Shown here: positions 55,919 through 63,177 of the stretch, piece after piece
Layout of the letters: each line of letters opens with the position of its first letter
How positions within the stretch are numbered: position 1 is the stretch's first letter
NCBI RefSeq assembly: GCF_003987335.1
Contig: NZ_PIPK01000001.1
Coordinates: 460,294-524,293 of the forward strand
Reading direction: 5' to 3'
Length of the DNA: 64,000 nt
Origin: Aliidiomarina maris
Lineage (GTDB): Bacteria > Pseudomonadota > Gammaproteobacteria > Enterobacterales > Alteromonadaceae
Made by a program: the position numbers and the translations under genes
The notes under the pieces: model-generated
Seen by the model: only the letters and a program-made list of their open reading frames with translations
Told to the model about the DNA's origin: nothing
Databases searched by the model: none

Positions 55919-56365
55919 GTGAAGAACTACAGCCATCAACAGTCACTTGGACATTTAACGGGCTTAGCCAGTCGACTTTTTAACCGACTACTGACAATAC
56001 GCTTTAAACAAGCCGGCATTGATATGACCGCAGAGCAGTGGGGAGTCATTCTGATTTTGAGAAACAGTGAACCGATGACGCAGAGCCAAATCAGTGAGTT
56101 GCTCTATCTGGAGAAATCCAGTGTAAGCCGTTCAATCGATGGCTTAGAAAAACGTGGCTGGGTTGAGCGCCAAAGCTCTACGCATGATAGTCGCAGTAAA
56201 ATTGTCATGCTGACGGAAAAGTCCCTCGGGGTCGTTGCAGAGTGTGAAGAGATTGCCGCGAGTGTTTTGCAGGATGCGCAGCAGGACATTGATGATCAGG
56301 AACTACAAACAAGTAAACAGCACTTATCGAAAGTGATTACTAGTTTAAGACAACTGAATCGATAA
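55919..56365 (+). CDS. MarR family transcriptional regulator
   Basis: 148 residues starting GTG at 55919. The winged-helix core has the recognition region MTQSQISELLYLEKSSVSRSI (in parts: SQISELLYLEK, SSVSRSIDGLEKRGWV, about 57-82) and the wing RQSSTHDSRSKIVMLT. Helices at both ends should form the dimer interface. The family usually represses itself and adjacent genes and releases DNA on binding a phenolic or oxidant ligand. The SDR gene follows after 83 bases on the same strand and is the likely target. Confidence 0.9.
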   Translation: MKNYSHQQSLGHLTGLASRLFNRLLTIRFKQAGIDMTAEQWGVILILRNSEPMTQSQISELLYLEKSSVSRSIDGLEKRGWVERQSSTHDSRSKIVMLTEKSLGVVAECEEIAASVLQDAQQDIDDQELQTSKQHLSKVITSLRQLNR

Positions 56366-56448
56366 AAGCCTTAATTAAGTAATGTGAGGCAGCCACATAC
56401 ACTAGATGCTGCCACAACCCAACCTTCAAAAAACTATAAGGAAGTCAC

Positions 56449-57189
56449 ATGACAAAACGTAATGCATTAGTAACTGGTGGTGCGCGTGGTATTGGCGCGG
56501 CAACTTCAAAAGCACTAGCGGAAGATGGCTATCGTGTATTTATTAATTACGTAAACAGCTCAGCAGTAGCAGAGCAACTAGCTGAAGAAATCCGCAGCCA
56601 AGGCGGCGAAGCTTTCGCAGTTCAGGCTGATGTACGTGACGATGCACAACTTGAAGCGATGTTTGCACAGGTGGATGAACATGGTGGCGTTGATGTATTG
56701 GTCTCTAACGCCAACATGAACTTTACCGCTAAACCATTCATTGAGCAGAGCTGGGATGAGTTTGCACAAAAATTAAATGATGAAATGCACGCGGCATATC
56801 AGACCGCTCATCTAGCTGTGAAATCCATGAAAGAAAAGCAATTTGGTCGTTTGGTCTTTATTTCTAGCACATTGTCAGAAGTTCCTGCACCGAACTTTAT
56901 TGCTCATGGTACAGCAAAAGGTGCACTAGACAGTTTTAGTAAATATCTGGCTCAAGAACTTGGCCCACTGGGTATCACTTCTAACATCGTGGCTCCGGGC
57001 TTGGTTGAAACGGATGCAACGAAAGATGCACCAGCAGAATTCAAAGAGATGATCAGATCATTTACACCAACACAACGTGTAGCGACCCCTGAAGATGTCG
57101 CGAACACAGTACGTTACCTGGCGAATGAAGCAAGCTCTCATATTACAGGTACCTATAACCCAGTATGTGGTGGTGCATACGTTCAGTAA
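56449..57189 (+). CDS. Short-chain dehydrogenase/reductase lacking the catalytic tyrosine
   Basis: 246 residues with the SDR fold. The cofactor site is TGGARGIG (about 9-16). The NNAG motif is SNAN. The catalytic Ser is present (FISSTLSE). The expected YxxxK appears as HGTAK (about 156-160), so the catalytic Tyr is His. Otherwise it resembles FabG-type enzymes (NIVAPGLVETDAT, HITGTYNPVCGG). Ribosome site AAGGAAG precedes the ATG. It may be a non-classical reductase, or a binding protein. It follows a MarR gene that probably controls it. Confidence 0.85.
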   Translation: MTKRNALVTGGARGIGAATSKALAEDGYRVFINYVNSSAVAEQLAEEIRSQGGEAFAVQADVRDDAQLEAMFAQVDEHGGVDVLVSNANMNFTAKPFIEQSWDEFAQKLNDEMHAAYQTAHLAVKSMKEKQFGRLVFISSTLSEVPAPNFIAHGTAKGALDSFSKYLAQELGPLGITSNIVAPGLVETDATKDAPAEFKEMIRSFTPTQRVATPEDVANTVRYLANEASSHITGTYNPVCGGAYVQ

Positions 57190-57286
57190 TCTGATGCGCG
57201 ATGTGGAAATTGATACGTAACTACCCCGTAAAATAATACAGCTCACTCGTAGAATTTCTTTTAAACTAAAACAAAGGAGCTTTACG

Positions 57287-57441
57287 GTGAGCAAACGCAT
57301 GACAGAAAGCCAGATTGTTGGCTTAGTGCGCAAACTCGATGCGTTAATGCGCTCTGCGACAAGCTAAAGGAGCGGCTGTCTCAGGCAAGCGAAACCCGCT
57401 GCCAAATAGCCGAAGCAGTTGTAAAAGAGGCTGTGGCGTAA
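57287..57441 (+). pseudogene. Debris: possible IS3 orfA start fused to an HsdS C-terminal tail
   Basis: A GTG with AAGGAG opens MSKRMTESQIVGL, which resembles the opening of IS3-family OrfA. From about 57331 a +1 frame reads LCDKLKERLSQASETRC and then IAEAVVKEAVA to TAA. That second part is the conserved C-terminal coiled coil of type I restriction specificity subunits (HsdS), normally preceded by VDALM. The join therefore looks like an insertion-sequence remnant fused to an hsdS tail, with a frame change. Neither part is functional as it stands. Confidence 0.6.
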
Positions 57442-57442
57442 A

Positions 57443-57640
57443 ATGAGTAAAAGAAGTGATACCAAGACAGCTTATGCTAAACCGTGGTTAAGTTATCAGG
57501 AGCAGCTTGCACAACTAAAAGTCCGTGGCTTATCGGTCACCGACGATGAAAAAGCTCTCGATAACTTTAAAGCTGGCGCAACATTCCAAAACGCTGTTGA
57601 GCTATATGTATTCGATAAAAAGCTTCGGATACACCTCTTG
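57443..57640 (+). pseudogene. Abi_2-family abortive infection gene remnant
   Basis: The ATG at 57443 follows the hsdS tail by one base. It reads KPWLSYQEQLAQLKVRGLSV (about 13-32), typical of the Abi_2 (AbiD/F) N terminus, then jumps to FKAGATFQNAVELYVFDKKLR, a segment normally about 40 residues further on. The YYRLSGYWYPF region is missing, and the remainder after KKLR is lost. It is therefore an internally deleted, truncated abi gene. Abi genes next to type I restriction genes are a known arrangement. The frame runs on without meaning to 57757. Confidence 0.65.
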
Positions 57641-57721
57641 AATTCATTTTGCGCTTTTTTGAGAGGCTCATTTAACCTGAAAACAGTATCTGTTAAATTG
57701 CATGGGCGTAGCCATGTTCCA

Positions 57722-58918
57722 TCACAGCATTTTATCAGACCGGCGCGCATCTCTTAGGGCCAGAAAAATCGGCACACCAATCTGCGAGAACAGCGCCAGG
57801 GCCCAAAGGCCGTTGCTGACAATCGACGGTATGAGGGGATGAACGGCTAGCACAACCAGTGCCATGACAATGCCGAACAGCCTCAGACCGGCGCTGTGGT
57901 ATTTGTCGGTGGCATCAGCCACGGTTCGACGCAGCGCCCATAGCGAAGCTAAAAACACCGCAAGGCCAACCGAGCCAAGCGCGGCGTAGCCGGGCGGATA
58001 AGGCTCCCACAGGCCGACGTAGACTTGTCCGGCCAGCGCAACGCCAATCGTCACCGCACTCCACAAAATCACGATGTGAGCAAACCAGTATCTCAGCAGC
58101 ACGGCACTGGTGCGGCTCTTCGGTTTTTCATTGCCGGCGCAGTCGAAATAAGTCCAGGCCAGCGCGAAGAGGGACAAGCCGCCCATGGTCACATTGAACA
58201 GCGTACCCGCGCTGACGCTGTAGACGCCCTTGTCGGCCAGCGTGACCACCAGTTTAAAGAAGCCTTCACCCAGCAAGATCAACATCAGAAGGCCGAAGCG
58301 CTCCGAGATGTGTCCGAGTTGAGGCACAAAGCGTTCGAAGCGGAGCGTGCCCACGCGCGGCAGCATGTACTGCAGCTGGATTGCTGCCACGCCGGCGGCA
58401 AAGACCCAGTAGGCAACCGGTGTCGGCAAAAAAGCCGACAGCGCGAACACCCCGGCCAACACGAAAAAATTCCGCGCCTGTTCCTGCGCCAGTCTATTGG
58501 CCGCGTTGTCGGTACAGCGCGCCCGCCAGTAAAGATAGGCCGTCAGCGCCCGATTTAACGCATAGGCCAGCGCGAAATACGTCCAGCCTTCACCGGCCAC
58601 GTCGGGAATCGCCGCCGCGACGGTCATCATCGTGACAATCTTAAGTGCCATCACCACGCGATGCGGCATGTCCGTGGAGATATACAGCGAGTTATAGAGC
58701 GAGCTGTCTGCCCAGGCATAGAAAATCGCCAGGAACAGTCCGGTAAACACCCAGAATCCTTGCCACCCCAGATGATGGGACAGGTAATTTCCCAGAATGA
58801 AAATTGTCACTACATGGACCAGATCGAAGAAAAGTTCCACCCAGTGCACGTGGTCGTGGTGTTCATCGACATCCATGTGATGGCGCGGACGCCGCCAGAG
58901 AAGATCGCTAATTACCAT
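57722..58918 (-). CDS. ltrA: Low-temperature requirement A (LtrA) family membrane protein
   Basis: 398 residues with about ten membrane helices. The family signature is near the start: HVHWVELFFDLVHVVTIF (about 23-40). The N terminus is His-rich. LtrA was named for Listeria growth at low temperature; its biochemistry is unknown. The gene is visibly richer in G+C (roughly 60% by eye) than its neighbours and sits on the end of the decayed abi gene, so it was probably acquired. No partner gene is evident. Confidence 0.88.
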   Translation of the reverse strand: MVISDLLWRRPRHHMDVDEHHDHVHWVELFFDLVHVVTIFILGNYLSHHLGWQGFWVFTGLFLAIFYAWADSSLYNSLYISTDMPHRVVMALKIVTMMTVAAAIPDVAGEGWTYFALAYALNRALTAYLYWRARCTDNAANRLAQEQARNFFVLAGVFALSAFLPTPVAYWVFAAGVAAIQLQYMLPRVGTLRFERFVPQLGHISERFGLLMLILLGEGFFKLVVTLADKGVYSVSAGTLFNVTMGGLSLFALAWTYFDCAGNEKPKSRTSAVLLRYWFAHIVILWSAVTIGVALAGQVYVGLWEPYPPGYAALGSVGLAVFLASLWALRRTVADATDKYHSAGLRLFGIVMALVVLAVHPLIPSIVSNGLWALALFSQIGVPIFLALRDARRSDKML

Positions 58919-58991
58919 ACACTACCTCTTTTTCTTATTGTTCTGGCGGTGAATTATGCGCCGGCCAGAGACAAGCGGAAGCTACGAACTG

Positions 58992-59999
58992 TTAATCAAG
59001 TACGACCACTATTTTACCAATTTGCTGATTGGACTCCAGATAGTGATGCGCTGCTACTATCTCTTCAAATTTAAAGCTTCGATCAATGACAGGCTTGAGT
59101 GTTCCTTCGGATAAACCCGAGTGGATAAATTGCTTTGCTCTGTGAAAACGCCCGATGCCTTTTATAACTTCAGTAAACACATACCCCCTAACTGTCAGAC
59201 TTTTACGAAGTGCTATTTTTAAGGGAAAAGGGGTTGTTTCGGGACTTAATGCTCCGTGTACTATTATTGTTCCCTCAGGGCTCATTGCTTCAGCAATTTC
59301 AGCTATCTGCGGCCCACCGACAGCATCAAATGCGATTTTTAAATTGTTTGCTCCCAAGATGCTTTTCAAGCTATCCAGTAGCGGTTCTTCTTGGGTTGCA
59401 ATCACATGGGCCGCGCCAGCCTTGAGCACAGCAGCCTTTTTAGCGCCTGTTAGAGTTGTAGCGATAGGGATACCCCCCAAAGAATTCACAATTTGAATCG
59501 CAGCCAATCCAACACTGCTCGATGCAGCGGTTATCAGTACTGAATCGCCTTTTTGCACGTTAGCAATTTCGACCAAAGCGCCATAAGCTGTCAGGTACTG
59601 CATCCAGGCTGCTGCGCCTTCAGCAAAGGTTAACCCTGCTGGTTTGAGTGCCACATATTCATTGGGTACGACAATCTCTTCTGCGTAGCAGCCATTCTGA
59701 GAAAGCCCCATCTGAGGGACAATACAAACCTCTTCCCCAAGGCGTAAATGATTTACCTCTTCCCCGACTTCAATGACTATCCCGGATGCTTCATAGCCGA
59801 TTCGCGAAGGGAAGTCAGCCTTTTCTATATACTGGCCTCGCCTGAACATGGCATCAGCACGATTGAGCCCAACAGCTTTGACTGCAATACGAACATCAGT
59901 GGCCTGCAAGCCTGGACTCGCCAGCGAGTCAATCGTTAACACCTCGGGACCACCTAATTCATGGAAACGAACAGTTCGAATTAGTTTTCTTGGGCTCAT
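58992..59999 (-). CDS. Zinc-independent MDR alcohol dehydrogenase/quinone oxidoreductase
   Basis: 335 residues from the ATG at 59999, with AGGA 5 bases upstream. It has an N-terminal GroES-like domain (AVGLNRADAMFRRGQYI) and a Rossmann domain with AASSSVGLAAIQIVN (about 149-163). The classical zinc-binding Cys/His set is not evident, fitting quinone-reductase-like MDR proteins that use NADPH. The substrate is unknown. It lies downstream of a truncated relative on the same strand, 22 bases away. Confidence 0.85.
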   Translation of the reverse strand: MSPRKLIRTVRFHELGGPEVLTIDSLASPGLQATDVRIAVKAVGLNRADAMFRRGQYIEKADFPSRIGYEASGIVIEVGEEVNHLRLGEEVCIVPQMGLSQNGCYAEEIVVPNEYVALKPAGLTFAEGAAAWMQYLTAYGALVEIANVQKGDSVLITAASSSVGLAAIQIVNSLGGIPIATTLTGAKKAAVLKAGAAHVIATQEEPLLDSLKSILGANNLKIAFDAVGGPQIAEIAEAMSPEGTIIVHGALSPETTPFPLKIALRKSLTVRGYVFTEVIKGIGRFHRAKQFIHSGLSEGTLKPVIDRSFKFEEIVAAHHYLESNQQIGKIVVVLD

Positions 60000-60021
60000 A
60001 TGCATCCTCAACTATTACTTT

Positions 60022-60690
60022 TTAAGCAATTACATCAATAACGACTTTACCCATGGACCCCAACTCTACGGCATTATGTGCATCCATTGCCGTGTCAAGG
60101 GAGAAGCGTAACGGATCGAGTATTGGCTTAATTTGTCCCGCTTCAACAAGAGCCGTAATTTGCCGCAGAATGTCACCATGATGTTTGCGCCCCTCTCCGC
60201 TGAGCTGTGGGTGTAACACAAAAATCGCTGACAATGTTGCAGAGCGTAATGACGACGGTGCCAGGTTATGTGAGCCGAATGCAGCACAGCTTAAAATATG
60301 TCCATAATGTGCAACGATACCTAATGAGGCATCGAGTACAGAGCCACCGACAGTGTCGTAAATGATATCGAATCCTTTGCCTTGGGTGTATGCGTCCACG
60401 TACTCCGCAGGGCTTGCAGTGTGATAATCAATTGGCGTGGCACCAAGCGCCTTGAGCAGTTGTTGTTTTCCAGTCGATGCAGTGGCATAGACGTCGGCAC
60501 CTAAGGCCTTAGCAATTTGCACAGCTACATGCCCAACTCCGCCAGCTCCACCCTGGATAAGGACTTTCTGGCCCGCTTTAACATTCGCCTTGTCAACCAA
60601 ACCTTCCCAAGCGGTAAGTGCAACCAGAGGTAAAGCCGTCTGTTTAACGCTGTCATCAATAACCTCACAAACTGAATATTCAGCGGGTGG
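60022..60690 (-). pseudogene. 5'-truncated MDR quinone oxidoreductase
   Basis: The open frame starts directly after a TAA (60693-60691), without a start codon, and enters an MDR protein at PAEYSVCEVIDDS. It goes on through LVALTAWEGL and the nucleotide site LIQGGAGGVGHVAVQIAKALG to a proper end at 60022. The N-terminal 100 or so residues (GroES-like domain) are missing. The cut lies beside the hairpin that ends the upstream SDR gene. An internal TTG at 60600 could give a 192-residue fragment, but it would lack the substrate domain. Confidence 0.75.
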
Positions 60691-60705
60691 TTAAATCACC
60701 CGCTG
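60681..60705 (-). terminator. Hairpin after the SDR gene
   Basis: CAGCGGGTG and CACCCGCTG pair perfectly over 9 bases around a 7-base loop, 26 bases past the SDR stop. No T-run follows in the minus-strand transcript, where the truncated oxidoreductase begins. The deletion that beheaded that gene may have removed the rest of the terminator. Confidence 0.5.
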
Positions 60706-60730
60706 GTTAATAGGTCTTATATTAAACGAA

Positions 60731-61489
60731 TTAAAACTCTTGAACAGTTGGGCGCAGAACAATCTCGTTGATATCCACATCCGCAGGCTGCTCAATTGCG
60801 TATGCGATAGCACGAGCAACAGATTCAGATGGAATTTCATTTTGCTGATAAAAATCTTTTACAAAGGCTGCACCCTGAGCATCTGAACTTCCATGTTTCA
60901 ATTCAGATTCGACTGCACCTGGTGAAATGATTGTTGAACGAATTTTACCCCCAACTTCATGGCGCAAGCCTTCGGCAATAGCGCGAACAGCGAATTTGGT
61001 TCCGCTATAAACCGTGCCGCCGGGACTGAATACTTTGATACCCGCTACAGACGAAATATTGATAAAGTGGCCTGATCCCTGCTCCTGAAAGATCGGAAGC
61101 GCTGCGGCTACGCCATACAGCAGACCTTTAACGTTGATGTCAATCATGCGATCCCATTCGTCAACTCGAATCTCAGCTAACGGTGCAATCGCCATTAACC
61201 CTGCATTATTGATAACCACATCAACTTTACCGAAGCGCTCTTGTGCAAGATTTACAAGGGCCTTCACTTCGTCCTGGCTAGTCACATCTGTCGCTTGAAC
61301 CGCAACTTTTCCGCCCGCTGTACGTATGTCAGCAGCAATAGCTTCAAGCTTGTCGATGCGTCGGGCACCTAAAACAACAGATGCGCCAAGACTGGCTAAA
61401 TGTCTTGCCGTGGTCTCGCCTAAACCGCTGCTACCACCAGTAATAACAACGACCTTACCGCTGATGTTGTTTGCTAAAACACTAGTCAT
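60731..61489 (-). CDS. Short-chain dehydrogenase/reductase (classical)
   Basis: 252 residues from the ATG at 61489, with GAGGA about 8 bases upstream. All classical SDR motifs are present: TGGSSGLG (about 15-22), NNAG (about 91-94), Ser in INISSVAG (about 142), and YSGTK (about 157-161). It should be an NAD(P)H-dependent oxidoreductase with a small polar or aliphatic substrate. It is divergent from a LysR gene whose operator-like repeats lie between them, so LysR control is likely. Confidence 0.92.
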   Translation of the reverse strand: MTSVLANNISGKVVVITGGSSGLGETTARHLASLGASVVLGARRIDKLEAIAADIRTAGGKVAVQATDVTSQDEVKALVNLAQERFGKVDVVINNAGLMAIAPLAEIRVDEWDRMIDINVKGLLYGVAAALPIFQEQGSGHFINISSVAGIKVFSPGGTVYSGTKFAVRAIAEGLRHEVGGKIRSTIISPGAVESELKHGSSDAQGAAFVKDFYQQNEIPSESVARAIAYAIEQPADVDINEIVLRPTVQEF

Positions 61490-61572
61490 AGTTAATATCC
61501 TCAAATCAGTTGAATGAATGACTCTGTCTAAATAACAAGCAAAGTATCCCTTACCTTCAAAAACCAATAAAT

Positions 61573-61608
61573 GGAAATATTTTAATTTCACAATTCCATA
61601 ATTTGGAA
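61573..61608. promoter_or_regulatory. Paired LysR-type operator sites
   Basis: ATTCCA-N5-TGGAAT (61592-61608) and GAAAT-N6-ATTTC (61573-61588) lie in the 159-base gap between the divergent SDR and LysR genes. The first contains the T-N11-A signature of LysR-type sites. Use by the adjacent LysR protein is inferred. Confidence 0.55.
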
Positions 61609-61648
61609 TAATATTTATGTATTCATATCAAACCTGAATGTGACTGTG

Positions 61649-62542
61649 ATGCTTAACAAATTGGAAATGCTCCGGATATTTTGTACTGCTGCTGAGTCTC
61701 GCAGCTTTAAAGAAGCGGCTAACCGTCTGGGGATTTCTCCTCAGGCAGTGACGCGAGCAGTGAAGGAGTTAGAACGATTGCAAGGGGAGCTTTTATTTCA
61801 TCGAAATACTCGACACATACAAGTGACCCTGGTTGGAGAAAAATTTGCTGTGATCGCAAAAGAACGCCTGCGCGCTGTAGATGAATTGTTTCAAACAAGC
61901 GCCCCTAACTCGGGTAATGAATTACAAGGGCGGGTTCGTATCGCAGCGCCTGTTGGTTTTGGTCATAAATGCTTGATGCCAGCATTACTGGAACTCTCAA
62001 CAATACATCCTCAACTGGATATAGACCTGACACTCAGTGACGAGCGCGTGGATGTCGTTGACGAAAAAATAGATATCGGGATACGTATCGGTTTCATGAG
62101 AGATAGTCGATTTATTGCCCGCCAGCTCACCAAAATTAATCTGTATGTCGTGGCTTCGCCTGACTTAATAAATAGAGTGGGAACGCCTGCGTCGATTGAA
62201 GATCTAAACCACTTGCCGGTTACAGGGTTAGTCGATCGCAATACGGGAAAGCTTTGGCCATGGGTTTTTTCCATGGACAGACAGTGGACGCCATCCACAA
62301 CACGTTTTCGAAGTGCCGACGCCGAAGCTGAATTAATGGGTGTACAAAATGGACTGGGGTTTGCTCAAATTCCTGACTTTTCTGCCCAAGACTTATTACG
62401 CCAAGGGAAACTTGTAAGAGTGTTAGAAGAGGTCGAGCCGGAGCCTTGGGATTTATATATTTATCGCCCTCAACGTGGTCCAGTACCACAACGTATTCGA
62501 TTGGTTTTTGATCACTTGTTGTCAAGATTAAGTGACTACTAA
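61649..62542 (+). CDS. LysR family transcriptional regulator
   Basis: 297 residues from the ATG at 61649 (a GTG three codons earlier is possible). The winged HTH is near the N terminus (SFKEAANRLGISPQAVTRAVKELE, in parts: SFKEAANRLGIS, PQAVTRAVKELE), followed by an effector domain with the usual PBP2-like fold (RVRIAAPVGFGHKCLMP; LGFAQIPDF). It is divergent from the SDR gene, the usual arrangement for a LysR regulator and its target. Confidence 0.92.
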   Translation: MLNKLEMLRIFCTAAESRSFKEAANRLGISPQAVTRAVKELERLQGELLFHRNTRHIQVTLVGEKFAVIAKERLRAVDELFQTSAPNSGNELQGRVRIAAPVGFGHKCLMPALLELSTIHPQLDIDLTLSDERVDVVDEKIDIGIRIGFMRDSRFIARQLTKINLYVVASPDLINRVGTPASIEDLNHLPVTGLVDRNTGKLWPWVFSMDRQWTPSTTRFRSADAEAELMGVQNGLGFAQIPDFSAQDLLRQGKLVRVLEEVEPEPWDLYIYRPQRGPVPQRIRLVFDHLLSRLSDY

Positions 62543-62585
62543 TGGCACATCAGTAATATTCATAAAGTGCGAATACTACATGAGC

Positions 62586-62711
62586 TCACTTTACTGCAAA
62601 AACCGTAACCAATGTCTTCATTGAGTCACCAGGAATCATAATACAGTGCATTTTGCTACCACTTACCTTCTCCATATCAAGATATATAAAATCTTTTATT
62701 TCTTTCATCAT
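62586..62711 (-). CDS. Small ORF of a possible integron cassette
   Basis: 41 residues, ATG at 62711 with AGGA close upstream. It begins MMKEIKDFIYLDMEK, weakly like the FIYLD start of DUF6414 proteins, then diverges. It lies about 50 bases past the GTTAGGC end of the attC site on the same strand, where a cassette gene is expected. No second attC follows it. It may be a truncated cassette or a genuine small protein. Confidence 0.35.
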   Translation of the reverse strand: MMKEIKDFIYLDMEKVSGSKMHCIMIPGDSMKTLVTVFAVK

Positions 62712-62759
62712 GTGTCCTGTGAGTAACTGTTAGCCTACTATTCGTGGGTAACACCAGAT

Positions 62760-62837
62760 GCCTAACGCCCAAGCACAGCGGCATAAACAGCGTGAGTGTC
62801 CGGCGCCGAAGGCGCGAACTGATGCGACTTGTTATGC
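62760..62837 (-). other. Integron-type attC recombination site
   Basis: Read on the minus strand it opens GCATAAC (62837-62831) and closes GTTAGGC (62766-62760), the R'' and R' boxes of attC. Between them a central GCGCC-GAA-GGCGC hairpin (62803-62815) and partly paired flanks (for example AAG/CTT, GCA/TGC) allow a folded bottom strand. The 78-base length and the position at the stop of the higA fragment fit a gene cassette. No integrase gene is in the window. Confidence 0.7.
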
Positions 62838-63047
62838 AGCTGTAAGCTCAACCTTCTGCACCTTATCTAAACTCAAATTCTTTCCAGCATGCCACAAATC
62901 GTAAGCATCCTGCATCGCCAGCCAACTTTCAGGGCTTCTACCTAAAGCTTTCGATAAACGAAGCGCCATTTCCGGGCTAATGCCACTTTGACACTTCAAA
63001 ACACGGTTCAGAGTAGACGGTGAAACATCTAATTTGCCAATGGTGAG
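62832..63047 (-). pseudogene. higA: HigA-type antitoxin, N-terminally truncated
   Basis: An open frame of 71 codons without a start codon begins after a TAA (63050-63048). It reads KLDVSPSTLNRVLKCQSGIS, then PEMALRLSKALGRSPESWLAM and DAYDLWHA. This is the C-terminal two thirds of the XRE-type HigA antitoxin, including the recognition helix and the SWL...DLW motif. About 25 N-terminal residues are missing, and no higB toxin is seen. The stop codon lies within the attC site, as in integron cassettes. Confidence 0.75.
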
Positions 63048-63107
63048 TTATTGGGTTGGGGGCAAAGTAAACTCGCGCTCATCGAGCAAGAGTAAATACT
63101 ACAAAGT

Positions 63108-63146
63108 AGCCCTGACAACTCAAGCATTCGAGTTTCAGGGCTTTTC
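63108..63146 (+). terminator. Orphan plus-strand terminator
   Basis: AGCCCTGA and TCAGGGCT, continued inside by AACTC/GAGTT, give a long stem followed by CTTTTCTT on the plus strand. No plus-strand gene precedes it. It is probably left behind by a lost gene; it may also lie at the 3' side of the NqrF-like gene, but the T-run is on the wrong side for that. Confidence 0.65.
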
Positions 63147-63177
63147 TTATGGCTCGTGATAACAAGCAGTTACTTGC

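Noticed and set aside
57287..57441. Complete IS3 element
   Set aside because: Only a short OrfA-like beginning is present. No DDE-type OrfB and no right inverted repeat follow.
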